NCBI RefSeq assembly: GCF_024679245.1 | Contig: NC_090178.1 | Location: 23,654,703 to 23,718,702, forward strand | Length of the DNA: 64,000 nucleotides | Direction of reading: 5' to 3' | Origin: Pseudorasbora parva | Taxonomy: Eukaryota > Chordata > Actinopteri > Cypriniformes > Gobionidae | Shown here: positions 11,656-30,937 of the stretch, piece after piece | Layout of the letters: each line of letters opens with the position of its first letter | Position numbering within the stretch: position 1 is the first letter of the stretch | Position numbers and translations under genes: made by a program | Notes under the pieces: generated by a model | Database searches by the model: none | What the model was told of the DNA's origin: nothing | What the model saw: only the letters and a program-made list of their open reading frames with translations

Positions 11656-12574
11656 CAGTTTTTCTCAGTCGCTTTGGTACAGTTCTCAGATCAGAATTGA
11701 AATTCTCAAAACTACCTGTTCAATTCTCATATCATTGTGTCACTTGTGCACATCAAAAAATCAGTTTCTCATTTTTTTGAACAAGTTGCAAATGCTTTGG
11801 TACATCCATGTTAATGATTATGTCCAAGTCTCTGCTGTTTCCTACATTATCAGTTGCTTATGTCATGTTGATCAAAATGTATTATATTGGGTCTCTGTTG
11901 ATAGTCTCACCCCCCACAACATTTAGGCACAAGCTCATAGCATAAGTCTTTACAATTGAACAAGTTATCATAATATGTCAAGCATATTTCTATACTTTCT
12001 ATATTTCCATTAGATTTTTTTCTAAATCTGTCCTGAATTAGTAAATTGCTCCCAGGTGAATCTTGACTTTCTCTAACGAAGGTGCTTCTCTTTAACAATA
12101 AACTAGCAGATATATATGTATATTTCTACAGCACCGCATGTACAGTTTTTCCTATATGTTCACATTTCGTCTTTAGGTTTTTTGTGTGTGTGCTATTCAG
12201 TGCTGACTTTTCATTTCTGTATCTCAATGACATGTTCTGTCAATAATAAACATTACAAACAGTAAGAGCGTAAATTAGAATATTTTCCATTCTCTTGCAA
12301 TTACACTCTCACACTAAGATGTAACTTACAATTGACAATAATTGTCATCAAAACTTTAGCCATAGTTTCCATCAGAACATCCCTCCAGAGTAAACTGTTA
12401 TATTGACAACATGACTAAACAATTTGACTGTCTTATCCGTACACAATGACACAAGGACTTGTAATTCTGATGGCACTGACAAGTTCATTGACACAGTTCA
12501 TTGGCACTTACTGTTTTGCAAATTTCAAATTGAGTTTGATTCAAGAAATGTACCAAAGCAACTGAGAAAAACTG
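11656..12574. mobile_element. Non-autonomous Tc1/mariner copy nested in the larger element
   Basis: 919 bp from CAGTTTTTCTCAGTCGCTTT to GCAACTGAGAAAAACTG, with TA on both sides. No coding capacity. Its left ~680 bp repeat 9539-10222 in direct orientation. Confidence 0.8.
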
Positions 12575-12592
12575 TAATGAAAAACATGTATT

Positions 12593-12606
12593 TTTATTTA
12601 TTTATT
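12593..12606 (-). terminator. Likely spaca6 poly(A) signals inside a transposon
   Basis: Three overlapping AATAAA motifs on the minus strand about 305 bp past the spaca6 stop. The 66 bp between the stop and the transposon edge (12845) hold no AATAAA. An ATTAAA at 12679-12684 is a weaker alternative. Use is inferred. Confidence 0.45.
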
Positions 12607-12910
12607 TGTGTATCTTGAGCTGAAATTGCTATTAAATCTGCAGAGAAAACACTTTTAGTTTTGATGTTAATATTGAATTTTAATAAATGCATTACAAGAA
12701 TAAAATGTTGTGTTTCATTGTGCAGTGAATACTTAACTGTTTCGCCAACATAAGAGTGTGTTTAGTTTGCTAAACACTGCTTTACTGTTTTGCAAATTGT
12801 GAGTTTGATTCGAGAAATGTACCAAAGCGACTGAGAAAAACTTTAAATGAAAAGAAATGAAAAGAAATTAATCAAAATGGGAATTATAGGAATAATTACT
12901 CTGAAAATGA

Positions 12911-20265
<7,355 letters not shown>

Positions 20266-20566
20266 TTTTGTTATCACTGTAACGTTATCTGTCGAGTTCC
20301 TTCTTAACCTGAGAAGATCATATGAAACTAAACATTTTAAGAATTCAGTTGAATGATGACATCATCATGACAAAATAGCCGTAGCCCAGAACCGTTGAAA
20401 AAGTTTTTTTAACCGCTCTGTGTTAGCCCAGCAATACAGATACACCAATACATATTATTTGGTGATGATTTGTATTACATTTAAAATATAACTCAAAATA
20501 ATTAATAAATAAATAAAAAACAAATCTCTACTTTCCCCCCTAGTCTGCAGTTTGCAGATGATTTAG

Positions 20567-20699
20567 CAGGGGTGTCGTGCAGAATTCATCTCTAACCCCA
20601 ATTAAACACACCTGAACCAGCTATTCTAGGCATACTAGAAACCTCCAGGCAAAACTCTGTAGGATAGTGGCCCTCCAGGACCAAGTTGGGACACCCCTG
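20567..20699. mobile_element. hAT-type MITE (133 bp)
   Basis: Ends CAGGGGTGTC and GACACCCCTG; interior has CTAACCCCAATTAAACACAC and GGCCCTCCAGGACCAAGTT, typical of a very abundant cyprinid MITE. Flanks GATTTAG and GATTATAG look like a decayed 8-bp duplication. Confidence 0.8.
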
Positions 20700-20711
20700 G
20701 ATTATAGGCTC

Positions 20712-20805
20712 ATGTAGGGATAGTCCACTAGTGAAAATGTAGTCATTTTCATCTCCTCATTAGCCTACTTTCCAAACTTGTATGTCTTTATTTTTTCCCT
20801 CTGTG

Positions 20806-20865
<60 letters not shown>

Positions 20866-21078
20866 ATATTTTGAAGAATACTGGGGGGTTCCCGTTGACT
20901 TCCATTATAAGGGAAATCATGGAAGTCTATGGGAACCAAAACATTTTGGTTACCAGCATTCTTGAAAATCTCATTTTCTGTTCCACATAAAACATTTAAG
21001 TCATACAGACTAGGAATGACATGAGAGTGAGCAAATGATGGCAGAATTTAACATTTTCGGTGAGCCATTCCTTTAACA
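20712..21078. repeat. Fold-back MITE, AGTTCACC-related, with (TA)n inside
   Basis: GGGATAGTCCACTAG at the left and GAGCCATTCCTTTAA at the right, with mirrored GTTGACTTCCATTATAAGGG and CATGGAAGTCTATGGGAACC. A (TA)n run (about 20810-20862) interrupts it. Confidence 0.7.
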
Positions 21079-22213
21079 TATATAGGTAAGGCTAGTTTGT
21101 CTTGATCATGCCATGTCTCCAGACAAAAGCAATATATGCATGTGGTGTTCATGGTGGTCTTGTGTTCTCCCACAATTTCTTGTTTCTAATTTACTCCAAT
21201 TGTCTTTTCAACCCTCTTCCTGCTCCCATTATGCACCATTTTGCTGCAAAGAGAAGAGCTTGGGAGTGTGTGCGTGTGTGTGTGTGTGTGTGAAAGAGAG
21301 AAGGAAAAAGGGAGGGAGAGGGTGATGCCTGTGTGCCTGTTGATGGTGGTGGTGGGGTGCCGTGATATTGCAAATGATCCAAATTGACCGGAACAAAGGG
21401 AAAAGAAAAGGCATTCTGCACGAGATCGATCACTGATCTCCGAGCAGCAGACGAATGAAAGGAAAAAAGACAAAACATAAAATTACAATAATGAGACATT
21501 AGAAAAAGCATAATTAAACAGATAAATATAAAGGTTGAAATATACACAAATATGGTTGGATGGGGAAGGACGCCCAACATAGGCAATGTGTGTGTGTGTG
21601 TGTGTCTGAGAAATAGAAAGAGACTACCAATCAAGCCCACAAGTTTATTGCATCCCATATCCCACACCCCTCCCCCCAATTCCATCACCCCAAAATACCC
21701 TCTCCTCCCTCCACCCTGTCTTTTCCAAAGTGTCGCCATGGTAACGAGACAGGGTGCCTAATACATGAAGTTAATATATTTCCAGTGGCAGGAGCGACTT
21801 GGGTACTAATGCATTCATCTGTCTCTGCAAAGACAAGCCAATCAATAGTGAGCAGGAGCCCCACCGCAGGCCTGTCAGAGAAAAGACGTTGTAGTCAGTC
21901 AGTCGGCCTATAAGCAACAATCAGAAGATGGGTAGCATTGCACTGCACTGTCCCGAGATGCTTATTCTACAGCTGGTCCTCCAACAGGAGGCCAAAAAGT
22001 CACAGGGGGTGTGCTGAAAAATGAACATCTCATGGAGTGCCAGTGTCCCCTTTTTCCTGGGTTCATTTTTCATTTGTGATTTCGAATGTGCATCACATGT
22101 GGGACAGTGACATATTTCTACAATACGAAAGGTTATATTTTGGATTCATTGCCAGCCATGATAGAAACCTTTGCATCCAACATGTTCCGACAATGCTTTG
22201 TGGGATGTTTCGT
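21079..22213. other. Spaca6 upstream DNA with an X-box-like site
   Basis: No exon found. Contains short (GT)n tracts (about 21270-21290, 21588-21605) and a C-rich strip (21655-21720) just before an RFX X-box-like motif. 21750-22020 is moderately GC-rich, not repeat-like, and could be a conserved regulatory block. Confidence 0.3.
21732..21745. promoter_or_regulatory. RFX X-box-like motif
   Basis: GTCGCCATGGTAAC matches 12 of 14 positions of the palindromic RFX site GTTGCCATGGCAAC. Confidence 0.4.
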
Positions 22214-22385
22214 TTCAATTCAAGTTTATTTGTATAATGCTTTTCACAATACATATTGTTTCAACATACATAATGAAGTCGCCAACGTAATTTCCATATG
22301 ACAAGAGTATACAGCTATAATATAATAACAAAGAGCAATAACACATAATTGCATCAGACAAATACAAATTCTCCACTGATACTTT
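22214..22385 (-). repeat. LINE 3' tail, reverse orientation
   Basis: TTCAATTCAAGTTTATTTGT followed by an ATGCTTTTCACAATACA-like stretch is the complement of a teleost LINE end. Confidence 0.5.
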
Positions 22386-22857
22386 GTGGGATGTTTCATT
22401 TCCCTTTCATTTATTTTTAAATAGCTCTATTGCTACGCGTGAACAAATTATGCACACATGAAAGTAAGAAAACTAGATTTAACAAGCATCAGATATAAAA
22501 ATATAGTGGAGAAGAGATGCGTATACCTATAAATATATCTGTCTTGTCTTGCATGTACTGAATGATAGTACGAGTGTTGATAATATTTTGGGGTCACCAC
22601 CCTTGGCTGTCTTCTCATTGGATCGTTTCTTTGTGTAGAACACAAAGCCAGCCAATAGGGTGTGTCCCCAGAAGTCACTACCTCAACTGGAGTATGAAAA
22701 TCTAATGACTTACGGTATAAAATCTAAACATTAAACTGCTCTTTTCAGCATAATCGCCATTCATCGGGTTTTGTAAATAAAGCTAAAAATGATTTACAGA
22801 CACAATAAAAAGGCAAATGTATCTCCTTTGTTTGACTTGTTGGGATGATGGCGCATG

Positions 22858-22928
22858 CAGCCCTGTTCCTGAGGACCTCACCTGTGACCTAGTTTGACCT
22901 CACAGGTTAAGGGTCTCAGGGACAAAGA
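22858..22928 (-). ncRNA. mir125a: microRNA mir-125a hairpin
   Basis: On the minus strand, 22922-22901 reads TCCCTGAGACCCTTAACC followed by TGTG, the 22-nt mature fish miR-125a. The opposite arm (22885-22864) reads ACAGGTGAGGTCCTCAGGA..., matching the miR-125a-3p pattern. The arms pair around a ~15-nt loop to form a standard ~70-nt precursor. It lies about 2.6 kb upstream of the spaca6 ATG on the same strand. miR-125 is the vertebrate lin-4 homologue, acting in development and differentiation by repressing target mRNAs. Copy number of the locus in the genome cannot be judged here. Confidence 0.95.
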
Positions 22929-24639
22929 GACATACTGTGAAAAAACAGGACCATGTTGCTGGAGTCAATGCACAATTACATCATGATGTCTTCAAAACCG
23001 CAAACATTTAAAGCACCTGGAAAAAGGGGCTCCGACTGCATTGCGCCGTTCAGATTTTCACCCTCAGTTGGTTCAGTCAGTAAGGGCACACAGAGAGCAG
23101 TAAACGCATGATGTTTGCACCAAACTGTGTTGTGTCGGTCATAATAAAACCATGGGGTGTTGTTGATGGGTACTTTTACTGCAATATGTTTCACCGCAGA
23201 GGCTGTAAGCAGTGGCATCATCCTCTGCACGATTCTACCAGGAGCATTAGTAAAACCTCATCTGCTTGAGGAGCTTTTCCTTTGGAAAAATCAAAGGTAC
23301 ATCCGCTGACTCCTGAGACAAAGATTTCTCTGCAATATTACATAACTAGGAGAAAAACTATGATCAAATAAAATGAACATACAGTGTAAAGTAATTCTTA
23401 GGAAACCATTTAAAAAAAAAAAGCAATAAATCATCACCAAAAACAGCCAGAGCCATGTTCACACTTCAGCTGTCACCAGGTAACATGAGGACAGGGCTAA
23501 ATGGAATACAGACAGCAACTGTATCTGGAGGTAATCCAATTTCCCCCCATTGTTCAGGTGTTTGGTTGAAACCTGTTAAGATAAAAAATAATAATACAAA
23601 TATGAACATATACAATGCAAACATTTTAGGAGGCTAAATAAGTGGTTAATGTAATATTAGATGAATGGTACAGTGCACAAACTGCTAATGGGGACCCGAA
23701 GATGATAAAATGGTGCAATAGTGCCCCTTCTTGGCAGACAGCTGGTACAACTGACACAGTGCCTGACTGAGTAGACACCAAACTGTTCAAATTCTTCATC
23801 CTAGCAATCACAAAACGGGGAAAGATTACCAGTGATGAAAATGAGGAAATTCAAAGAAAAAATGCGAGTTGACAAACCGCTTGAGACTAGACGGTTGTAG
23901 ACATGCAATACTACAGACTGTACACAGTCGAAAATACTATGACAATAAAATATTTCTCAAACATCAGTGTCATGAATTATGAAAACGACTGCAGCAGTAG
24001 TTAGACCCACAGATCTTTTGTCTTTTTAAAACATACAAGCGCACTTCAAAGCATCACTCCATCTCGCCATTAGAGAAACATCCTCTGTCTTGCATGCATG
24101 CATGTGCACAGGTGTGTCAATCACAAGCGCTACAATAAACTGTCTACGACAAATAAAAGCCTCAGCCGTGCCAAAAAAACGCAGGATGATGTAGCAGAGG
24201 GCGAATGGCAAAAATCCAAAAGGAGATATACTACCTTATCATGGCATCTGGAACATGCAGACTTTGACATTGTCAACCTTTGCGGCGACAAAAAGTGCAT
24301 GTCGACATAGGAAGTCTGCCGAAAACTAGGCAAATAAGACGGGGAAAAAAACAGCTCACGTGCGGCATGAAGGATGCGGAAATGGTTCTGACTCAGAAAA
24401 GTTAAACCTGGTGAGACAAAGACAAAGTGAAAGAAAGCGGAAAACGAGAAAACGTCCATCCTTTACCACTCTTTATATGTCCAATCTAAGTGTCTGGTCA
24501 TCTCTCCCTCTTTCTCTGGAAAGAGAAAAACAGTCAGACAGCCAGTCAGACACACAGACAATGAGCTCGCAAGCAGGTAGAGCAAAGACAATCACACTGA
24601 TCCCATAGGTAGCACACAACCTACCTCCCCTACAGCCAT
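22929..24639. other. MicroRNA upstream DNA, no gene seen
   Basis: No exon, hairpin or clear repeat recognised. Probably intron or flank of the primary microRNA transcript. Confidence 0.3.
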
Positions 24640-25080
24640 CCTATAGTCTACAGCACCACGAGCCCCTCAGACTGTGTCCTCCCTGTCAGACAGACACACA
24701 CACACACACACATTTTCTGCCTTTGCATTTGAGTCTTCCATCACTCTGTCTCTCTTCTCAGCATCTCAAGCACTCGCATCCCTTGTCCCCAATCTCAAAC
24801 TCTCTCGCTTTTTTCCTCCCAATCCCTCCCTAGCCTACAACATCCCTATTCTCTCTCTCGCTCTCTCTCCCTTTCCCTCGCTCACGTTTTTTCAGGCATC
24901 GTGTCTCCGTTACTACCCCTGCCCCCCTTCTTTCGCAGTCTGTGCGCTCGTGTATGCATGCGTCTGAGAGAGGAAATGTGTGTGAGAGACAGAGGGAGCA
25001 GGGAGGGGGCAAAGGGGAGAGGAGAAGAGAGTCGAGAGTAGGAAGGAATGGGAAATGAAGGGGGAGGGTCAGAATCTCAA
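24640..25080. repeat. Pyrimidine-rich then purine-rich mirror tract
   Basis: 24640-24935 is C/T-biased (TCTCTCTCGCTCTCTCTCCC and similar); 24960-25080 is A/G-biased (GAGAGGAGAAGAGAG). The two halves can pair with each other. Open frames across it come from composition. Confidence 0.7.
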
Positions 25081-25109
25081 ACAGGGTGAGAAGCCACAGA
25101 GCATCAGGC

Positions 25110-25285
25110 TAGCAAAATGATAAAGCGCTGGAAAATATTACTCCCCGCGTTTTGCCGCAATCTTCTGTTAATCAATCTGCGGGTACGCCTCATCAGATTA
25201 CGCGCCGTCTCCCCGACGTGCCGCACGGCCACATCAGTACAGCAAATCGGCTATATGTACCTGTGCACTAACGTGTTCACAGTGC
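25110..25285. promoter_or_regulatory. Small CpG-rich patch
   Basis: Unusually CpG-dense for this window (AAAGCGCTGG, CCCCGCGTTTTGCCGC, TTACGCGCCGTCTCCCCGAC). It lies between mir-125a and let-7d, so it could be a promoter or enhancer of the microRNA transcript. No core promoter motif was identified. Confidence 0.3.
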
Positions 25286-25344
25286 GACATACATTTTTCA
25301 GCACCCAAAGCACTGCGTTTGAATCCACTCACGCCAGGTTAAAA

Positions 25345-25665
25345 TGGACATTAGAAGGAGAGTTCATGCAAAAAAAATTACAATTCTGTCCTCATTTCCA
25401 AACCTGTATGACGTTCTTTCTTATGTGGTACATAAAAGATACTTGAAGAAAAGAAAAATGTATTTTGTTCATTTAATGAGCCAAAGCCAATTGGGTCCAA
25501 TGTTGTAGGGCCCAACAACACTGACTTTCAATGCATAGACAAAACATGCTTCAAAATATCTATTTTTTGCATGTCAAGCAGGTCAAGCAGGTTTGGAACG
25601 ACACGAGAGTGGGTAAAAAAAAAAAAAAAAAAGACAGTTGTAATTTTTGGGTTAACTATCTCTTT
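25345..25665. repeat. Fold-back MITE, AGTTCACC-related, degenerate
   Basis: AAGGAGAGTTCATGCAAAAA at the left and TTTTTGGGTTAACTATCTCT at the right bracket a diverged copy with a short A tract at about 25617. Confidence 0.6.
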
Positions 25666-26822
25666 AAAAAAAGAATATCTTCAAAGACTGTATTTATGTA
25701 CACTTAATGTGAAATGCGATAAATATGTGGTATCCTTTGGAAAATAATACTATATTCAGTTCATGTGTCCCAGAAATGCATTGGTGCATATGTGTTAAAA
25801 CATTGTATAATCTCCCACTTATAGACATACACACTTATGCATGTGAGCATAATGGCAAAATCATACCACATCAGGCTGGAAAAATCAAAAGTTAGAAGCA
25901 ATTTCATCTGCTTAAAACACAATTCTACGACTAAATGCTGCATTGTCCTCGCATGGCCTCTTTAGCCGGCCACACTCCATTCCCACAGCCTCAGTGGAGG
26001 TGTAGCGTTTAAATATGATTTATGACATGCTGGTACAGTTAGTGGGGGTGGCTACTCATTTTGCTTTGAGAGCGAACAGTAACAAAGACAAAGATAGGCA
26101 CAAATCGGAATGAGGAAGATATAGGAAGGGATAGACCTTTTCCCTGCCATCGCAACCAGCAGGTACGAAAGACCCTTGTTCTGGAGCCAAAATGTCTGCT
26201 GCAGACATCATTATTAGTACAATCTGGGATAAAGACGTTCAGACATTGATGCGCTGGAACATGAAAGGGCCCACTAGCATGGATCGGCTGTACATTAGCT
26301 TTACAGTAGCTTTTTCAAAGGGAATGCTTAATAATCCATTTCCACAACACAGGGATGGTAACAGCTGTTATTAGTGTTGTTGACTGCAGGCAGTCTAGGG
26401 GTTATTTGCAAAAACTTGTCTTTATCTGTTTTTCTTTTGTGTTCATTTCTATGCATCGTTCTAATGTTTTCCCCTTACTTGTTTTACGGATGCTCCAATG
26501 CTGTCCAGTGTACTGCATGCCTGCAATAAGGGAGCAAAATAAGACAAAGCGCTGAGGTTCTTGCTAGAGGAATGACGTCACCGTGCTCGGTGCAGGTCTC
26601 CCCATTTCAGGGCCCGGATGGCCACAGTTCTAAGTCACTCTCAATTGAACCGCTCATCACGTGGCAAGACATCCGCTTCCTCTAGTCACCACACAAATGT
26701 CAAGAAAATTTCCACTCAGGTTTAAGTTGAAGGAGGATGATTATACTGCAGGAAAGGCAAGGAAAGAGTGGGGCTAGGTAGGTAACATCATTTTTCAGAG
26801 TAGGTTTATATATGAAAAGGTT
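25666..26822. other. No recognisable gene
   Basis: Mixed-composition DNA with no assigned exon or repeat. GGAATGACGTCACCG at about 26569 contains a perfect CRE (TGACGTCA). Confidence 0.3.
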
Positions 26823-27232
26823 TATATATACACCAGCAAAAGTTTCGGTAAGATTTTTAAATGTTCTTGAAAGAAGTATTTTATGCTGAGATTTAGGCTG
26901 AATTTAACTGATAAAAAAATACATTAAAAAAGTAATATTGTATTTTCTTAAAATGTTATTTATTTATGTGATGGCAAAGCTGGAATTTCTGCATCATTAC
27001 TCCAGTTTTCAGTGTGACGTGATCCTTTAGAAATCATTCCAATATGCTCAAGAAACACTTATTATTATTACCAATATTGAAAACAGTTATGCTGCTTAAT
27101 GTGTGTGGAAGCTGTGCAAATCTTTTGTAACATTATAAATGTCTTTACAGTCACTTTTGATCTATTTAATCTGTCCTTGCTGAATAAAAGTTTTTTTTTC
27201 CAAACCCAAACTCTTGAAAGGTAGTGCATATA
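26823..27232 (+). repeat. Repeat family A copy 1 (GCTGAATAAAAGT family)
   Basis: TTTCAGTGTGACGTGATCCT, AAAACAGTTATGCTGCTTAA and CCTTGCTGAATAAAAG mark an abundant cyprinid interspersed repeat. Other copies: 42290-42420 (-), 43600-43835 (-), 48215-48450 (+), 48880-49115 (+), 51490-51790 (-), 52790-53235 (+), 55700-55795 (-). Confidence 0.7.
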
Positions 27233-27530
27233 TGAAAAGTGATGAATAAAGAAAGTGCCATTCATCAGCACATAGTTTAATATAGTCAAAAACAATTATG
27301 AATTAATTAATTGCATAAAACGTATAAAATATAAGATAACCAGTTACAAAGAAAAATTTGGATATTTAAAATAATATAATTTGCTGAAAACACAGATCAA
27401 CCTTTCAGTTAAAGAGTTAGTTCACCCAAAAATGAAATTTATGTCATTAATGACTCACCCTAATGTCGTTCCGATTGCTAATGTCATGTGATTTCAGCAG
27501 TTTGGATCGTGTGTCAAACTGCCAAACTGC

Positions 27531-28046
27531 TAGCCTGACAAGCCAGACCCACATCAAGATGTTTGGTCTGGAAACTCACCATTGACAGCTCAATCCGAGG
27601 GGCGGGATAAACGGTTGTCTTTCAAACTCACTCTGCACGCGATACACAACCAACCAGAGTAACCAAGGTGAAGCAGAGCTCATTGATAGATTAAACATCC
27701 GCCGTATCCGGTCGGCAAAACTCCGAACACATCTTCCCTTTTTAATAATGACTTCAGTGCCATTCTTTGTTCTATTCTCAGAGAAAAGCTCAACTCCAAG
27801 TGTTCCAGAGTTGCAGTCAAAGCTGATTCGAAAAACCGCCGTTCGCCAGTTTCTGTGTTTACTAGAAGCACGCAAACGCAACTCGGCCGTCGTCATTATG
27901 GCCCCGCCCACCGACTCTATACACGATGTGATTGGCCCGGCAAGAGTTTGGCGAATACAGCTCAGAAGGGTATTGAGAGCTGCTAGACGACACTCGCGGG
28001 CAGATTAGATTTGCTGCCGCTAGGGTGCGTCTAGATTTCTAGGCTA
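27531..28046 (-). mobile_element. 516-bp element carrying a helicase fragment (copy 2)
   Basis: Same sequence as 17410-17928 in opposite orientation. Ends TAGCCTGACAAGCC and TAGATTTCTAGGCTA. Flanked by the perfect 9-bp duplication CCAAACTGC (27522-27530 and 28047-28055). It inserted into the fold-back MITE, so it is younger than that copy. Confidence 0.85.
27576..27896 (-). pseudogene. RecQ-like helicase N-terminal fragment (copy 2)
   Basis: ATG at 27896 opens the same MTTAELRLRASSKH start as copy 1. The motif I region is frame-split relative to the start (VFGVLPTGYGG then CLIYQ is read in the neighbouring frame), so this copy also has a frameshift, caused by a few inserted bases near the SFSLRIEQRM stretch. 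The catalytic Lys is Gly. Not functional. Confidence 0.6.
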
Positions 28047-28424
28047 CCAAACTGCTAAAATTACGTGACATTGGCGATCCGAATCTTTGATTGATTCACT
28101 GATTCATGACCGTTTGAATCTTTATTTGAGGAACACTTAAGAGAAGACAATGCTGAATAAAGTCGCAGTTTTTGATATTTTTGGACCAAAATGTATTTTC
28201 GATGCTTCAAGAAATTCTAATTAACTAACTGATGTCACATATGGACTACTCTGATGATGTTTTTTATTACCTTTCTGGACATGGACAGTAAAGTGTGCAT
28301 TGACTGCATATGCTCTGGGACTAAAATATAGAATATCGTAAAGTGTGTTCCGAAGATGAACGGAGGTCTTACGGGTGAGTCACTAATGACATAAATTTCC
28401 TTTTTGGTTGAATTAACCCTTTAA

Positions 28425-29677
28425 AATGTACCTTAGTTAAATAGTATGAAGAGTGTGGTTAAATATACTGAAGCTAATCAAATAAATTACTTCTTTTTTT
28501 TGGGGGGAAATCCAACTCAACAAAACCACAGCTGGAAAAACACATTTCAGTACCTGGATTTTAAATCTTATACTGACATACATACACTAAGACAACTTCC
28601 TGGTGTGACAACTTAACCTGGTTTCCTCCATTCAAACACACTCAACCACACACACACAGTTATAAATGCACAATCAAGCATTTACAAGTACATACACACC
28701 ACATGTATCATAAAATTCAGATTCTGTAACAAAAAGTGCCAATTATTTGATTGCAGCTGATCTGAGCTGAAGTAATAGAGCGGTGGAAGTGGGTGAAGGG
28801 CATGAAATGTAAAGCAGAATATAAGGAAAGAACTGGTCCAGTTTGTGGCGCAGGCACACAGCAATGAAGAACAGACACTGAAACGTATCATTTTAACACA
28901 TACCATTATGGTGTGTGAACTCAACACTGAATCCTCAATATACAACAGAAACTATCGACATCTGACCACAGAACAACCTCTCAGCACACCTCCAGTAGGA
29001 TATATGCTGATACATGCTCTTTTATAGGTGAAAGAAGAAGAAAGAGACAGAGTGAGGGAGAAAGAGAATAAAAAGAGAGTGAGAGAGACAGAGGGGGAGT
29101 AAAAGAGAGCTACAACGCAATGCGGATGCTGGCTGTCTGAGCCACCAGCCAGACACACAGGGGGAGATGGGGAGGAGGAGGAGGATGGGGGTGACTTGGA
29201 TGGTGATGCAGAGATAGGAGGCACAAACAAATAAACACACAAACAAAGCTTTTTGCTTTGTTAAATGTTTCTGCTGTTTCAGAGTGAAAAAAAAAATGCT
29301 CACTCATAATTTCATATCAGTATTCCTCAATTAGAAATTACTTGGTTAATTTAGAAAATGAATTAAAGCAAATAAATCATTCATCTGATGTAAAATATGT
29401 AATCTAATAAACATTTAATTAAAAAACACTTGATCTAGAAGTCTTAGCTATCAGACATATTTTATCTAATTTGAATGCCAGTGGCAATAAATCCAAACCA
29501 AAATGTTCTAAGCATTTCTATGAAGCTGCTACATACACAACACTGCATACCACTGATTTGAGAAAAATGTATTTTTATGAATGCATTGCTTTTTAATCGA
29601 AATATGATACAGACTATGAAGGGCTGCTTCTTTTGTGTCCTTTACATTCATCAGCCACCACCACCAGACAAATAATG
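28425..29677. other. No recognisable gene
   Basis: AT-rich DNA with a purine-rich strip at 29030-29110 and 29155-29190. No exon or hairpin assigned. Confidence 0.3.
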
Positions 29678-29785
29678 CCAAGGCTCATTGATCCACGTGG
29701 AGAGCAAGGCTGGCCCGTGAGATCTGATCAAACAGACAAACTACTGTAGCTCAAATTGCTCAAGAAATGAATGTGAATCCTGAAA
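29678..29785 (+). repeat. Tc1-like transposase fragment
   Basis: CCAAGGCTCATTGATCCACG, GGCTGGCCCGTGAGATC and GTAGCTCAAATTGCTCAAG correspond to the N-terminal coding part of a common fish Tc1-like transposase. Only about 110 bp remain, with stops. The end fragments of the same family are at 30938-31253. Confidence 0.6.
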
Positions 29786-30421
29786 GAAATAACTTCACAA
29801 CATGCAAACTGCTTTAAAGTACCTGCTTCTGAAGTTTCATTTTAATAAAAAAGCTTTGGTAGGTGCATGCAGTAATAGACCACAGGCAGATTTACGCATC
29901 ACCAGTCGAAGACCACGGAAAGTGCTTCTGTTTTGTATTTCATACAACTTTTTCCTCATTACAAATGATATTATCTGCACAACAATTTGTATGAAAAGCT
30001 GAAATTGCAAATGAACAAATTTGTAAAACCTAATGATCATGTTCTCCTGCATTATTTGGCAGTGACTGAAAGACTATCTTGAGCTTCAACAGAAGAACAT
30101 CTGACTGTATATGAGTTCACCTCACAAATTTGAACATTTTATTAGCGACCTAGAAATAGAGCAGATTCTTTAATATTTCTGAATCATTTTAGATCTCACT
30201 GTTTTATTGTATTACATTTTTTCAACATCCTACAAATTAGTTTACATCCAGATTTTAAGAGTATGAATCCCTGATGCTCAATCTGGGACCCCTAGCAGGT
30301 CTTTAAAGTCATATTCACTACATAACCATGCTGTAACTGAATATTTGCTCCTGGCTGTCCACATGAGCTCATTCCATTCTGCTTCTGCCGTCATGGTGGG
30401 TTCTGATAGCCGTAAGCGTGC
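29786..30421. other. No recognisable gene
   Basis: AT-rich spacer before let-7d; nothing assigned. Confidence 0.3.
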
Positions 30422-30508
30422 AGCCGCAGGGAAAGCTAGAAGGTTGTACAGTTATCTCCGGGCTGTTTATTATGCGAAACCATACAACCAACTACCTCAC
30501 ACCGCAAC
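30422..30508 (-). ncRNA. let7d: microRNA let-7d hairpin
   Basis: On the minus strand, 30499-30478 reads TGAGGTAGTTGGTTGTAT then GGTT, the mature zebrafish-type let-7d. It differs from let-7c by one base. The other arm (30451-30430) reads CTGTACAACCTTCTAGCT then TTCC, a canonical let-7 3p sequence. The arms flank a 26-nt loop region, as usual for let-7. let-7 microRNAs promote differentiation and timing. It lies about 7.5 kb upstream of mir-125a and 10.2 kb upstream of the spaca6 ATG, all on one strand, consistent with one primary transcript (inference). Confidence 0.95.
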
Positions 30509-30801
30509 GCACATGCAGAGCCACATACTTCTCTGTTGAAAAGCCCAGAAGAGATTGCAGAGGACCTTATTACTCCGTTGCCAGAAAAACTGGTGCATTT
30601 TTTTCTGTTGCCATCTTTGCCATTACCATAATCCATTAGCATAAATGCTCACTGGAAATATGACAGATAAAACTTATATAAAACAATAAATATGACGTAT
30701 TCAAGGGGTTAAAATTTAAAAGTAGGGCTGTCAAACGATTAATCGCGATTAATCAAGTTTGCATTTATACATTATTTGTGTGTGTACTGTGTATTATTTG
30801 A

Positions 30802-30845
<44 letters not shown>

Positions 30846-30937
30846 TAGAAATATTTACATGTGTATACTCTATGTATGTAAATATTTTATACATGTTTTT
30901 TCCCCTTAAATATATACATCCATGTGTAAGTATATAC

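Larger units (their letters stand above)
9539..12843 (+). mobile_element. Self-nested Tc1/mariner-superfamily element
   Basis: Left end CAGTTTTTCTCAGTCGCTTT at 9539, preceded by TA. Right end is its complement (CAAAGCGACTGAGAAAAACT, to 12843), followed by TA. Inside lie a third left-type end at 10225 (CAGTTTTTCTCAATCG), a transposase pseudogene, and a complete short copy at 11656-12574. 9539-10222 and 11656-12339 are near-identical direct repeats. The simplest reading is repeated insertion of family members into each other at TA sites. The exact order of events is not resolved. Confidence 0.75.
27409..28424. repeat. Fold-back MITE split by a helicase-fragment element
   Basis: Left end TTAAAGAGTTAGTTCACCC, right end AATTAACCCTTTAA; the terminal ~50 bp are inverted repeats (CATTAATGACTCACCC against GGGTGAGTCACTAATG). 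Same family as 5691-6349. Interrupted by the element at 27531-28046. Confidence 0.8.

Noticed and set aside
20266..20277. In-frame GTG four codons upstream as the spaca6 start
   Set aside because: Eukaryotic start should be ATG; the ATG at 20265 gives a clean signal peptide.
24611..24640. CACAACCTACCTCCCC resembling a let-7 complement
   Set aside because: Match is short and no opposite arm is found nearby.
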